In this document: positions 1 through 9,917 of the stretch, one piece after another
Numbering within the stretch: the first letter of the stretch is position 1
Layout: each line of letters starts with the position of its first letter
Source: Monilinia fructicola
Lineage: Eukaryota > Ascomycota > Leotiomycetes > Helotiales > Sclerotiniaceae
NCBI GenBank assembly: GCA_008692225.1
Contig: VICG01000011.1
Location: 868,001-932,000 of the forward strand
Direction of reading: 5' to 3'
Length of the DNA stretch: 64,000 nucleotides
Program-made: the position numbers and the translations under genes
The notes under the pieces: generated by a model
What the model saw: only the letters and a program-made list of their open reading frames with translations
What the model was told of the DNA's origin: nothing
Database searches by the model: none

Positions 1-490
1 TACTACACAGTAGTACTTGTAGTGGTACTAGAAGTAGTCTGGTCCCTCCTTACTACGTACCTAGGTATCTCCTTACGACATCCAATCAGTGCACAATGCA
101 CATCAATCAACAAGGCTGCCAGGTATTTCTCACCAGCATATCCATCCACATTTCAGCCTTGTCATCACCCACCTGTTAGTCTACCGAACAGTCTCTTTGG
201 ATTCTTAATAACAGCCAACCAACCAACCAATCAATTAATCAATCAATCAAATCAACCAAATCAATCAAATCACATCTTCATAATCTTGACTGGAAAGGAA
301 AGGGAAAACTTCTTATGCCTAGGCAATAGGAACTCAATATCCACTTACCACATACCATATTAATTTCCCTTTACCGTCCGTCACTCATGATTTCATAATT
401 ACTAGGTAATTCTCTATACAAAATTTACCATTAATTACCACTTGGATATTGCAAAAAACAAAAACGGCCTGCTTACTCCCTACCTATCCC
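1..490. other. Spacer and 5' region upstream of MED16
   Basis: No gene is recognised here. The stretch is AT-rich. Around 213-275 it holds a degenerate tetranucleotide-type repeat built on AACC and AATC units. It probably contains the promoter and 5' UTR of the gene that follows. No TATA element could be assigned with confidence. Confidence 0.5.
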
Positions 491-3400
491 ATGCCACTCA
501 TGATGGAAGATGTTGACAACATGGAAGTTGATATGGATGATCTCTTTGGCGATGGTGCTGGATTATCCTTACCATCTAGACCACCACCATCAAAAGAGCT
601 TCACCAGAGGATTGATGAACTGAGAGGAAGTGGATGTTGCCAGTAAGATACCCGTGACCCCAGAAGTGCTTCCTTACTAACGTGACCACTTGGAGAGGTA
701 TCGCCTGGTCTAAATGGGGGAGCATTGCTTCGATAACTTCCAACGGAACTGGTCTAGAATTGAGGAATTTACGCTGTCACCCTGAGAATGGTGTATGGGG
801 TTTAAGTGAGCCCACGGTAATACCTCAATTGACCAACAACCTAGATGGCGGTCCATTAAAGCACCTTTCATGGAGTCCCACTGGCTCGGAATTAGCAGTA
901 ATTGACTCTGCTGGCCGTGTGTGACAATCTTACAAATATTCTCGTCCTTGAATAAGCCTATGATGTGTCGTCCCTGTAACCCCGATACTGCCGACGATCT
1001 CCATGCGGTTGTAGGTTGTTTCTGGCTGAGTCTAGGCGCGGTTCCGAATCGACCGGTAAGAGCGCCCTTGCAACCGATTCCGTCCTTCGTTAACCTGTTC
1101 TTAAGCAAAATATTCAACATGGTCCGGCATATAAAGACGCATCGGGTATTCGGTACGATGGTTCTCAGGCGCCCACTCTTGGACCTACCCATCCCATTCA
1201 CTCAAAATCGGCATTTTTATATGTCACTACCAATGGAACGTTACGACTTTTGTGGCTACAGAATAATGGCAAATGGTGCGAATCACAAACAGAACTTGAG
1301 AGCATTGTTTCATCCGATGACCTGATCACCCACGCAGCAATATGTGCAGAGAGATGTAAGTGTCAGTCTTCCATCCCGAAAACCCTTGACTAATCTTTTC
1401 GCCAGCCTCCCTTCTGATTGCGCTTGCTACCGCATCGAAGCAGTTGCGTATAATCCGAGCTGGTATTGACTGGGGAGTTCCTCAGACGCAAGAAAAGGTG
1501 AATCCTATGACGACACCTTTGAATGCATCGCTCCGCAGTCGGCCGCTTACTGTGACAAGTTGGCTGTATGATGTCCCCGGAGATACCCTAAATGCGTCCC
1601 ATCTGGAATCATCAATGGTGCAGCTCTCTCACCTGGAATTCTTATCGCCGTGTGTAGATAGTAAGAACCATATGGCGCCTCCGATTCTTGTGGCCGTTCG
1701 TTCCTATTTACCTGGATTGGCATCTCATTACAATCAAGAGGTCCATACAACAATAGATAGATGGGAGTTTAGGGAGAGAAACCAACAACCTGTACATCCT
1801 GCTTTTGAGCATTCGTCATCACGTAAGGGTACCGATGGTTCACAACCAGTGAAACCCATGGTAGGTTGTCTACTTTGTTTAAATGGTATAAAACTTGCTC
1901 ACATTTGTAGATTACTGCTCAGCTCAAGAAGCTTGAAAGTCTTACCGTCAATAAAATCGTTGTTGCTATGCAAACGATGTATCTTGGGAAAATCATCTGC
2001 TTTATGTATAGTGATGGTTCGGTCGATTACAGGGATCGACTCACTATGAATGAGACCTTCAACGATGGTGATTTGGATCGAGTTTGTCATCTCTCACAAA
2101 TTGGATTCTCCTATACCGAAGATGAGCCCTGTGAGTGTTGATTGCACAATATAGATTCAATTTCTAATACCTTCAGGTTTACAAGCTGCGTTGTCGCCGA
2201 GTACCTGCTCAATGGCTCAAATTAGAAATGATGGAAAGGTCAGGTGGAAACGGCTAGAGTATCATTTGGGTGAGATTGGGTCGAACATGGAAGATCGTAT
2301 GTCGGGGCTTCAATTATGCACGTGAAACAATTCTAACGTGATACAGCACGATATGCCGCGATGATAGCTGCTCTATCTTTATCTTGCTCCACATCAGTCA
2401 TGATGTCCATCAACTATGACGATATACTTGCCACTGCTCATGGTTTGGCAAAATCTAGAGACAGTGAGTTTGTGGCGTGGATGAAATACTTTACTCTCAT
2501 AGACTAACCATTACTCTTAGATCTTGCAAACGGTTGGCTCCACGAATTAGCCAAGATTCTCAAGGTAATTGTTGATTATTCCGAGGAGGCACATTACGAC
2601 GTGCTAATACGAAATACTACAATCCAATTGTGTCTTACCATCCAGAACTCGTTGGGTTTCCAAGGTCATCTCAATCCTCGAAAATTCGCTGGAAAATTTT
2701 CATGGCTCGTCCTACAGTTACGAAACATTGTTGTAGTCGTCACTATGGCCGCAAATATGAAAGTCCAGGGGCCAACTCCGGATAAGTTTTCAACGCCCCT
2801 TGATGATCCAGGTATTTTCAATTTCCGTCTTATTGTTTCAATAAGCTGACAATACTTTTAGAGGTAATCAATGCCCTCGCTGGTTCTGTCCGCTGGGTTC
2901 TCGATCTCATGGCCTGGATAACCGACACCCTCCTCGAACTCCCTAGCGCACTTCCCCCCAACCTATCCGTCACAAGCCCCTCCCAACTCTCGCTCCCTGA
3001 CCTCCTCGCGCACCTCCACGCCACTAACAACGTTTGTCTCCATCTCCTCCTTTCTTCCCCCACCCGTGGCTTCCTCACAGCCATCTGTCGCCGCCTCCAA
3101 CATCTTGACTATGTAGCCCGCAAAGCTATGGCCACCAATATCGGAGGACCAGGACAACAAACTATCTCTCCTGCATTAAGAGCTGCATACATGCAGATTG
3201 CCAACCTAACAACAAACTGTATAGTCCGCATCAAAACCTTCGAGACTCTCCTCTCTTCCCTAACATCCTCTATCAAATCCGCATACGCGAACCATAAACC
3301 ACTTCTCTCAGGCAACAACCCCTCAGGCCCATCACGTAACAGCCTCGAAATCAAAATGCTCTTCGGAGGAGAAATTCCAGTAGCATTCAAATCAGTCATC

Positions 3401-3940
3401 ATCGAACTTTTCGCAGGGGTTCAGGGTAACGAAAACAGGACAGACAGCAATACAACCAGTGTAAACGGAGGCAATACACTTGGTCACCTATCCAACGTCC
3501 GTCTCGAAATCGATCCTGCACAACTCTTTTTCGCAGATTTCTCGATGTTGGAAGTTGAGGAGGATAAGGAATCTTTGGAAAAGAGGAGAAGTTCAGGGGT
3601 AACGATGGATTGTTTCAGGAAAACATGGTTGAACAATCCTTCCAAATCCCTCGAAAATGGAACGCCGGGCGATAACTCCAGTTCCGTCCTTGCACCAATA
3701 CCTGGGCTCCCTGGATTCCCGGGAATGGGTATTGCGGTGGGGGGGAGTGCAGGAAATGGAGGAAATGGAGGAGCAGGAGCTACATCCTCAAAACGCTGGA
3801 GAAGATGTGCAAGATGCGCCGCAGTAATGGAAGATGTGATTAGTCCGCGACCTGCACTGCAATGGTTGGTTATGCAGCAGCGGAGATGCTTTTGTGGGGG
3901 ATATTGGGATACGCTTGTTGGTGGGGAAATGGTTGCGTGA
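491..3940 (+). CDS. MED16: Mediator complex subunit 16 (MED16/Sin4), nine exons, one frame break
   Basis: MED16 is a tail-module subunit of Mediator, which links transcription activators to RNA polymerase II in the nucleus. The acidic start (MPLMMEDVDNMEVDMDDLFG), the following WD40-like region (GIAWSKWGSIASI) and the C-terminal Cys motif (RRCARCAAVMED, then WLVMQQRRCFCGGYWDT) are family hallmarks. Proposed exons are 491-642, 696-1055, 1106-1355, 1406-1860, 1911-2130, 2177-2296, 2347-2463, 2521-2811 and 2862-3940, with GT/AG introns of 46-57 nt whose phases agree. The ATG at 491 was chosen because no upstream ATG lies in frame. In exon 2 a GTGTGTG run at 917-923 breaks the frame: the protein reads on (GRV, then TILQIFSSLN) only if two bases are left out. 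The rest is intact, so the gene is probably functional. It converges on the GST gene. Confidence 0.88.
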
Positions 3941-4580
3941 TTCAGCTACGGGAGATGGAAGGGGGGATATTGGATTTCGGACCTCGGAGGTAACAGAGGA
4001 GAGGAGAGGACGGATATGATACGAGCTGCGTGATTACATCACTGGCTGCATGGATATATATATGTATATATCGACATTGTCCAAAACCTATAGAAATTCA
4101 CAAAATTCCTACACGCAAAGATGAACCCAATTTCTCCACGTAACCACGGCCAGCCCGCTCTCGCACAAGAACTACTGCATCGTATCATACCGCACACATG
4201 TACTCGAAGATTGATATATCACGGTATTAATTTCCTAACGAGTTGACCATCGTACTAACGTACCAACCAATCAAAGCCAACCTGCTTTGAATTCCGAGGA
4301 AGCATCAATCAAGTGATTTATTCACCCTGCCCCCCAAACCAGAATCTGTCTTGCTTCAAAATCACAAAAAGTTCAGAAAGCAAATCTGTAGGCGGCACCC
4401 CTAGAATACATCCCCCGCCCCGCAGTCCCCAGAGAAGGACAAGATTACCCCGTTGGTGGCTTCTATATCCGTTTGTATCGAAATCTCATACAGCAGCAGT
4501 AGATGTTCAAGTCCCCCTTCCGATTCCCCGTCTCTGATACATACAACCGCACGTCGCTCCCACTCCGTCCCGTGCTCGGC
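3941..4580. other. Convergent 3' spacer between MED16 and GST gene
   Basis: This 640-bp stretch lies between two convergent genes and should hold both 3' UTRs and polyadenylation sites. A short TATATATA-rich patch is at about 4056-4070. No coding region is recognised. Confidence 0.4.
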
Positions 4581-6905
4581 CTAAGGTAAGACAAATCCAC
4601 CATTGATCGCGTCAGCTAGCTCGCTATTGTTGGGTGCATTCATCGCATATCTCTCGTAACTGTCGATATACAAATCGTCGGCACTAGTCGTCGCCTTAAC
4701 ATACTCATTGTTCTCAATAGCTTCAAACCAGATGGCCCATCGACTGCCCGGTTGAGGATCCTGCCAACCGCGATAATGTTTAAGAACACGGCGGCAGAGA
4801 AGTATCCAAGGTGCGAACATGATATCGGTGTAAGTGAGGGTTGGGCCGAGGAAGAAGGGACCTTGAGGATCGCAGACATCGACAATCTGAGAAATTTCTT
4901 CGCGAAGTTTTCGGCTACACTCAGCTTGCTTGTTGAAATCTTGAGCTTGGAGAAGTTGGTAGAATGTGGGAATGATTTTACGGTCAATCTAAATGATGGT
5001 TAGTGATGTGAGGTAAGGAAAGGAGAGCTAGGGTAGCATACATGGTCACTCCAAAGTCTGCAATGAGCCTTGGCTTGGGCACTTTTGGGGAAAAGGGGTG
5101 GACCAAATTGAAGATCTTCAAGCTGTGGAATGTTAGCGATTTCTCATCATTTTGTCAAAGACAAGCAACTCCTTGAGCTTCAATATAGGGCAGTAAGGAA
5201 AAGACGGACTTACGTATTGCACCAATACACTACTCTCGCCACAACCCCAATCTCCATGTCGAAGAGCGGGGACCAATCCTTGGGGATTGACCTCCAACAA
5301 AGCTTGAGGCTTTTTATACGGATCAACTTCAACGTATTGATACGGGATACCCTTGGCTTCCAAAGCAATCCATACTCGCTGAACAAAAGGACTGACACGA
5401 AATGTTAGTTGAGTGTGCATGGCTTGCATGCAATGAGAACTTACCAGAAGCAACTAGCAAATAACTTTAGATCATTATCTTTAGAATGCTTCTTGACAGT
5501 GTTCAAGGCTAAACCGCTGGCTTTCTTGTGATAAGTTTTCTGTAGATGAGTTGTGTTAGCCGTCTTGTTGAAGACATTCGATACTTGATGCTTCTGAGTA
5601 AACAGGAGATGGAAGGTCGGCAATAACTCGCCCACAATGATCTGTATACATGGGAAATCTGCCTTCTTGGCTGCATCATAGTGCTAATAAACCGTGGACT
5701 CCTACCTGGGTCTTCTTATCTTCCTTCTCTCTCTTCTGAAGAAATCGTTGAATACTATTCTTCTTGATCTCATCGCTTTTCGCCAAATCATGCTTATGAG
5801 GTCCTGCAACACCATCACCCTTTCCGTTGCCACCATTGCCATTAACACGCTGAATTGTATAATATCGTTGACCTGTTGCTCCTGGATGGTTTGGTGGAAC
5901 ATTTGCGTTGATCATGGGAAGGGCGAATTGCTGCTGGTGAGCTCCAGCCTGAGCAAAATAATTGGTGGCTTGAGATGGATCGGCTGATGGTCCTCCATCT
6001 GGTTGAAAGTCTGCTCGCAACATAGCACCTGGAAAGTACTCTGTAATCTTGATCTTGACATCGCAAAGATCTCTTTCTCTTGCAGTTCGCTTTCGCTTCT
6101 TTTTATTCGGATCGTCGGATTTGGCAGTTCCTGGTGGCCGACCTTTGAGACGACAATCCCAATAATGAGAAACAAAACGGCTTGCGCTTATATTTTTGAG
6201 TAGATCGATGAGAGTAAACATTGTCAACATGAGGAAAATAAGTATTGTATCTGAAATTGAGCCATTAGTATATATCTCTACGGTCCAGTCCAGATGTTAT
6301 TTATCAACATACTCTCTTCTTCACTTAGAGTGATCATTTCGTTAACACTAAATAATTTCTCTCTCCATGCTTCCAAATTGGGGGGATTTGGAATTATTTT
6401 GTGAGAATGATGTCCAGTGCTTTTCTGGTCGGATTCATCTGGAGTAGCAAACAAATCGTCATCTTGTTGTAAACCTTGCTGCAACCTGCTAATTGCATTA
6501 TGTGCATTGTGGTGAAGTGAGGGACCTGCAGTCAAGATACCAAACTGACCTGGGCCTGGATGTTGCTGTTGCTGTTGTTGTTGCTGTTGTTGCGGGGTAT
6601 GTGGGCTGCCGGTATTTTGAACATGCATCTGTGTATGTCCATTGCTTCTTTTTCAAAACGGAATTGGCGAGGGGTATTGATGGACCACAGGATGTCCCGC
6701 ATTGGGATCCTGAAGGGTTCGGAGGTCTGGGTAGACGGAATTAGTATCATCTTGAACAAGACCTGAAAGGTCAAGTCCAGCTTGAAGAGGCGAGAGTGTG
6801 ATGAGCAAGGTGTGTTTGATGTTGCAGAGCTTGTTCTGCTTGTGGCTGCAATTGTCTGTAGGAAGTGGGTATCTGCTGGTGCAGACCTGAATTTACTGAC
6901 TCCAT
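4581..6905 (-). CDS. Omega-like glutathione S-transferase, apparently fused to a basic Gln-rich N-terminal region; frame breaks
   Basis: The C-terminal part is a cytosolic glutathione transferase. It has a CPFVQRVW active-site motif like omega-class enzymes, then PYQYVEVDPYKKP, NPQGLVPALRHG and the cis-Pro/ES region (GWGCGESS-like), followed by an all-helical C domain ending GGFVLP. Exons of this part: 5445-5539, 5214-5391, 5042-5122 and 4581-4988. The GST has no ATG near its own start. Its first exon begins in phase 0 after CTACAG, and the upstream reading frame ends in a phase-0 donor (CAG/GTAGGAG at 5706/5705), so splicing joins KKTQ directly to KTYHKKASG. The upstream part starts at ATG 6905 (MESVNSGLHQQIP) and carries a poly-Gln run, a KKKRKR nuclear-type signal and a basic motif VSHYWDCRLKGRPPG; its function is not recognised. 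It has frame breaks near 6785 and 6174-6177 and a TGA at 6653-6655. Two separate genes remain possible. Confidence 0.7.
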
Positions 6906-7904
6906 TCTGTCTGAAAAGCAGCACGGAACATGCGCATTTGACAGTTTGGTGTTCTCGCTGCTTTACACTGTATTATGATAGTTTTGCGCGTGGCCGTTAT
7001 CCGACCGAGATTGATTGTTTGGGGTGGAGTGTTGTAAGCCAAGACAAAAAGGGTAAAGTGTTGTTACAGCTTCCGAGAGTGGCTTATGTAATGCACAGGT
7101 CAACGGAAGATTTGAATTCGGTTAGACCTCGGTTAGTTCGATATGACACTAAGCCCTACTGATACGATGAATGGATAGGATACCTATATGCGAGTGTATC
7201 ACAACTTACAAGTAGGGCGAGCAAACAACATTGTCTATAATAATATTGATCTGTGAATTCTGCTACAAAGGAAGGGTCATAGATAGGTTTTAGATTTTAT
7301 TTCCCTTCCTACGATAGCCCAAGAACTAATATCAAGAGCATCTTATAAAGGCATTTACGTCCTCCCTCCCCTTCCTTCCTCTTTCATCTTAGTGGAAGAG
7401 AGAAAAAACTCACCAATGTTCACTAACTATACAAGTAAGTAGAAACAAGTGTTTAAAGATCTAACATCATACCTAAGAATCATACTCATCTCTCTCTACC
7501 TATTCTATCTGTTTGATTAGCTTCAAAAATAGAAGCTTCAAGTGTCTTATCCAGCTCTTAGTCATCTGGTCTAGTATCTAGTCTAGTATCTGGTCTAGTA
7601 TCTGGTCTAGTATCTGGTCTAGTATCTGGTCTAGTATCTGGTCTAGTATCTGGTCTAGTATCTCTAGATCTAGATCGATCTAGGTAGCTGAAGGCACTAA
7701 GGAGAGTGACTCTAACCCTTTTAAAAATCATTTCCATTCCAAGAACGAACCTTCTGGTTCAGCCATTGACTAAAAGTTATGTATCTCTATTACATGCATG
7801 ACTCAATAACGCCCCTTTTCCTATCCCTCATAACAGTGGTATCATTCATCTATATCCGAACCCCCCAAAGAACACCAAACTCAAAACACATTCATTCCAA
7901 AATT
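6906..7904. other. Spacer between GST fusion and ferric reductase
   Basis: This 1-kb stretch holds the 5' region of the GST fusion gene and the 3' region of the ferric reductase. Apart from the minisatellite at 7564-7664, nothing is recognised in it. A reading frame at about 6782-7162 on the + strand overlaps the start of the GST fusion gene and matches no family. Confidence 0.4.
7564..7664. repeat. 12-bp minisatellite, about eight to nine copies
   Basis: The unit TCTGGTCTAGTA repeats almost perfectly about eight to nine times; one early copy reads TCTAGTCTAGTA. The array runs into a short run of overlapping CTAGAT words. It is non-coding and lies in the spacer between two genes read in the same direction. 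Confidence 0.9.
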
Positions 7905-9917
7905 CTACCATCCAAAACCCTCGGCATGTAGATAGATACCCTGAGCTCCAGTACCCCTTATGTACTGCCCTATCATTACTACACCTGGCCACCGTAGTCC
8001 CTCACTTTACTGTTTAATCCAAGCGGTCCGCAAACAGCGATTCCGGTTTCTCCCTCGGCTTTCTCCAATAACTCGCCTATCAGAGGATGAAAATCAGGCC
8101 GTCCGCTGTGAAATACTGCACAAGGTAAAACTGATGATCGAGTTCCTGAATTGACGCTAGATGCGCTTGTGGCTTTCGGCCTGGAGGTAATCTTGGTTCC
8201 CTTCTCGTCGATCGATGTAATCTCATCGCTATCGGTATCAGAATCAACCACTATACAACAACAAGGGCCAAGACTTTTATCGCAAGCACAGCAATTGGCT
8301 TCAGTATTTTCCTCTCCAGTGGTAAAGTTTGTTGTCACAGGTTACGTGGATACGGATGGTGAGCTCGATTCCGACGGCGTTGAGCTTTTCAGCTGCTGAG
8401 GTGAGTTCATCTGCAATCCAGGATGTCCATGAGGTGTTTTTTAATTATCCAGACGAAAACTATGCGCTGGACCGGGAGTCGAGCGGTTTGCGCGCGAGAT
8501 GCAATGTCGAGAAGAATCGGAAGGGTATAGGTAGTACCAGTTGAACCCGAAATAAGAAGCACGGTGTCGAAAGTAGCATAGTCGGCTGTATTGCCATAAG
8601 GCCCATCGATCCGCGCCTTCCAAGTTGGCCTTGACCCAGGCGATGTCTCTGCTGCCGTTATCAGACGACCTGTAAATCCCTTGTGACCCTTGAGCAAGAA
8701 GACAAGTTTACCTCCATGCGATGAAGGTATTGAAGCAATGGTTGCCGGGTGAGACTGTAATATTCCAATCACAGGTACGGATAGGAGAACGTGAGAGCCT
8801 GGCGTCCATTTCTTGATAGATTTGCTGTCGATGCAGACCCGGGTAACGCCACCTTCTAAAGTTGTCAATGTTGCTGTCGGGCTATGCATATTGTTCCAAG
8901 CATATCTTCCAGTACGGACCATCCTATCTATGATGTATAGTCCGATCGGGATATAGATGTATACTCTAGAGTATAGAGCAGTGTCAGGAAGATGCATCAT
9001 AACTGCAATAATAAATCCGAAAAAACGTGATGATATGCTGGACGACAAAGAACTCGTAAGAGAAATTTTCTGATTGGCGCGAAAGTGCTGATGTTCATCC
9101 ATATCAAAACAGCATACGCTCCCCACCCGGTTGGAATACATGAGTCGGTAGAATATTCCAGAGGCCCCCAGCTCGTATGCATTCCAAGATAGGTGAAGGA
9201 AGATCACATGAAGGGTGACGAGAAAAAGAAGAATCCTCGATGACCATCGATGAATGACATTCAATCGCTCGTATGAAACTCCCGTTACGAGTCCGAGTGG
9301 ACTGTTCTTTCCGGCGAGTAGTATTAACAGAGGGACCTGGGCAACAGCCAGCCAGGATGCACGAACACCCAATGAAGTGAAATGTTGGGCTCCGGGAACA
9401 TTGTTGTTGGCGAACTCAAGGATTATAACCCACACTAGGTATGCCACCAAGAGGATAATCGTTCCCATGGGAGGAATCTTGAAGAGGTTTGCGACAATTC
9501 CATTCTGTGGCATGAATTGGGGGTAAGATGCTTCACGCCCAATTGCTGTTACTGTCGCCAGCGATATAGTAAGAAAGTTTGATGGAGACGCGGGATGTGG
9601 TCTATTCGAGGCGGCTGATCTCAATCTAGTCCGTATAAGTAATTGGCCGTAGTTCTACATGGAAACCAACTTACCTAGAAAATGCAGTGACTTTCTGTGC
9701 GAAGTTGAAGAAAGCAGCTATGCCGATTACCGCACAGACTCCATACCAGAAATTTCTGGCAGCAGCATTTCCGTCGATCTGAAAAATAGAATCATCCAAA
9801 ATTTCTCCCAAAAATTCGGCAGCTTGCGTCATATTTTGAGAAGTTGAGACCAGTATCATTCAGTGCTGAGCCATCTGATGGTGCACCACCCATGGTCATA
9901 CCATCTGACATATCCAT
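7905..9917 (-). CDS. Ferric-chelate reductase (FRE family), eight apparent one-base frame breaks
   Basis: A plasma-membrane flavocytochrome that passes electrons from NAD(P)H through FAD and two haems to extracellular ferric iron. The start is ATG 9917 (MDMSDGMTMGGAP), followed by a membrane segment, the first haem pair (HRWSSRILLFLVTLH, His-x13-His), a second pair in VVQHIITFFGFIIAVMMH, an FAD motif (HPATIASIP) and an NAD-binding loop (GSTGTTYTLPIL). The end reads CGPLGLNSKVRD and then HAEGFGW, with stop at 7905-7907. One intron is likely just upstream of 9624 (donor GTAAGTTGG near 9672). Frame breaks, each healed by dropping one base, lie near 9834-9837, 9121-9129, 9063-9069, 9020-9025, 8437-8442, 8328-8330, 7993-7997 and 7954-7957. 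The second haem pair is readable only after correction. Either the sequence has errors or this is a young pseudogene. Confidence 0.85.

Noticed and set aside
1056..1105. Apparent second frameshift in MED16
   Set aside because: The stretch is a normal 50-nt intron (GTAAGA...CTTAAG) with phase 0 at both ends, joining NRP to QNIQHGPAYKD.
710..1201. 163-codon minus-strand frame across MED16
   Set aside because: It lies opposite well-supported MED16 exons and matches no family.
5441..5635. Independent GST start at 5635
   Set aside because: The codon there is GTG, not ATG, and the segment before KTYHKK contains a branch-like site and acceptor, so it is better read as intron.
7564..7664. CRISPR-like array
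   Set aside because: The 12-bp units are directly adjacent with no spacers, so this is a minisatellite; the genome is also fungal.
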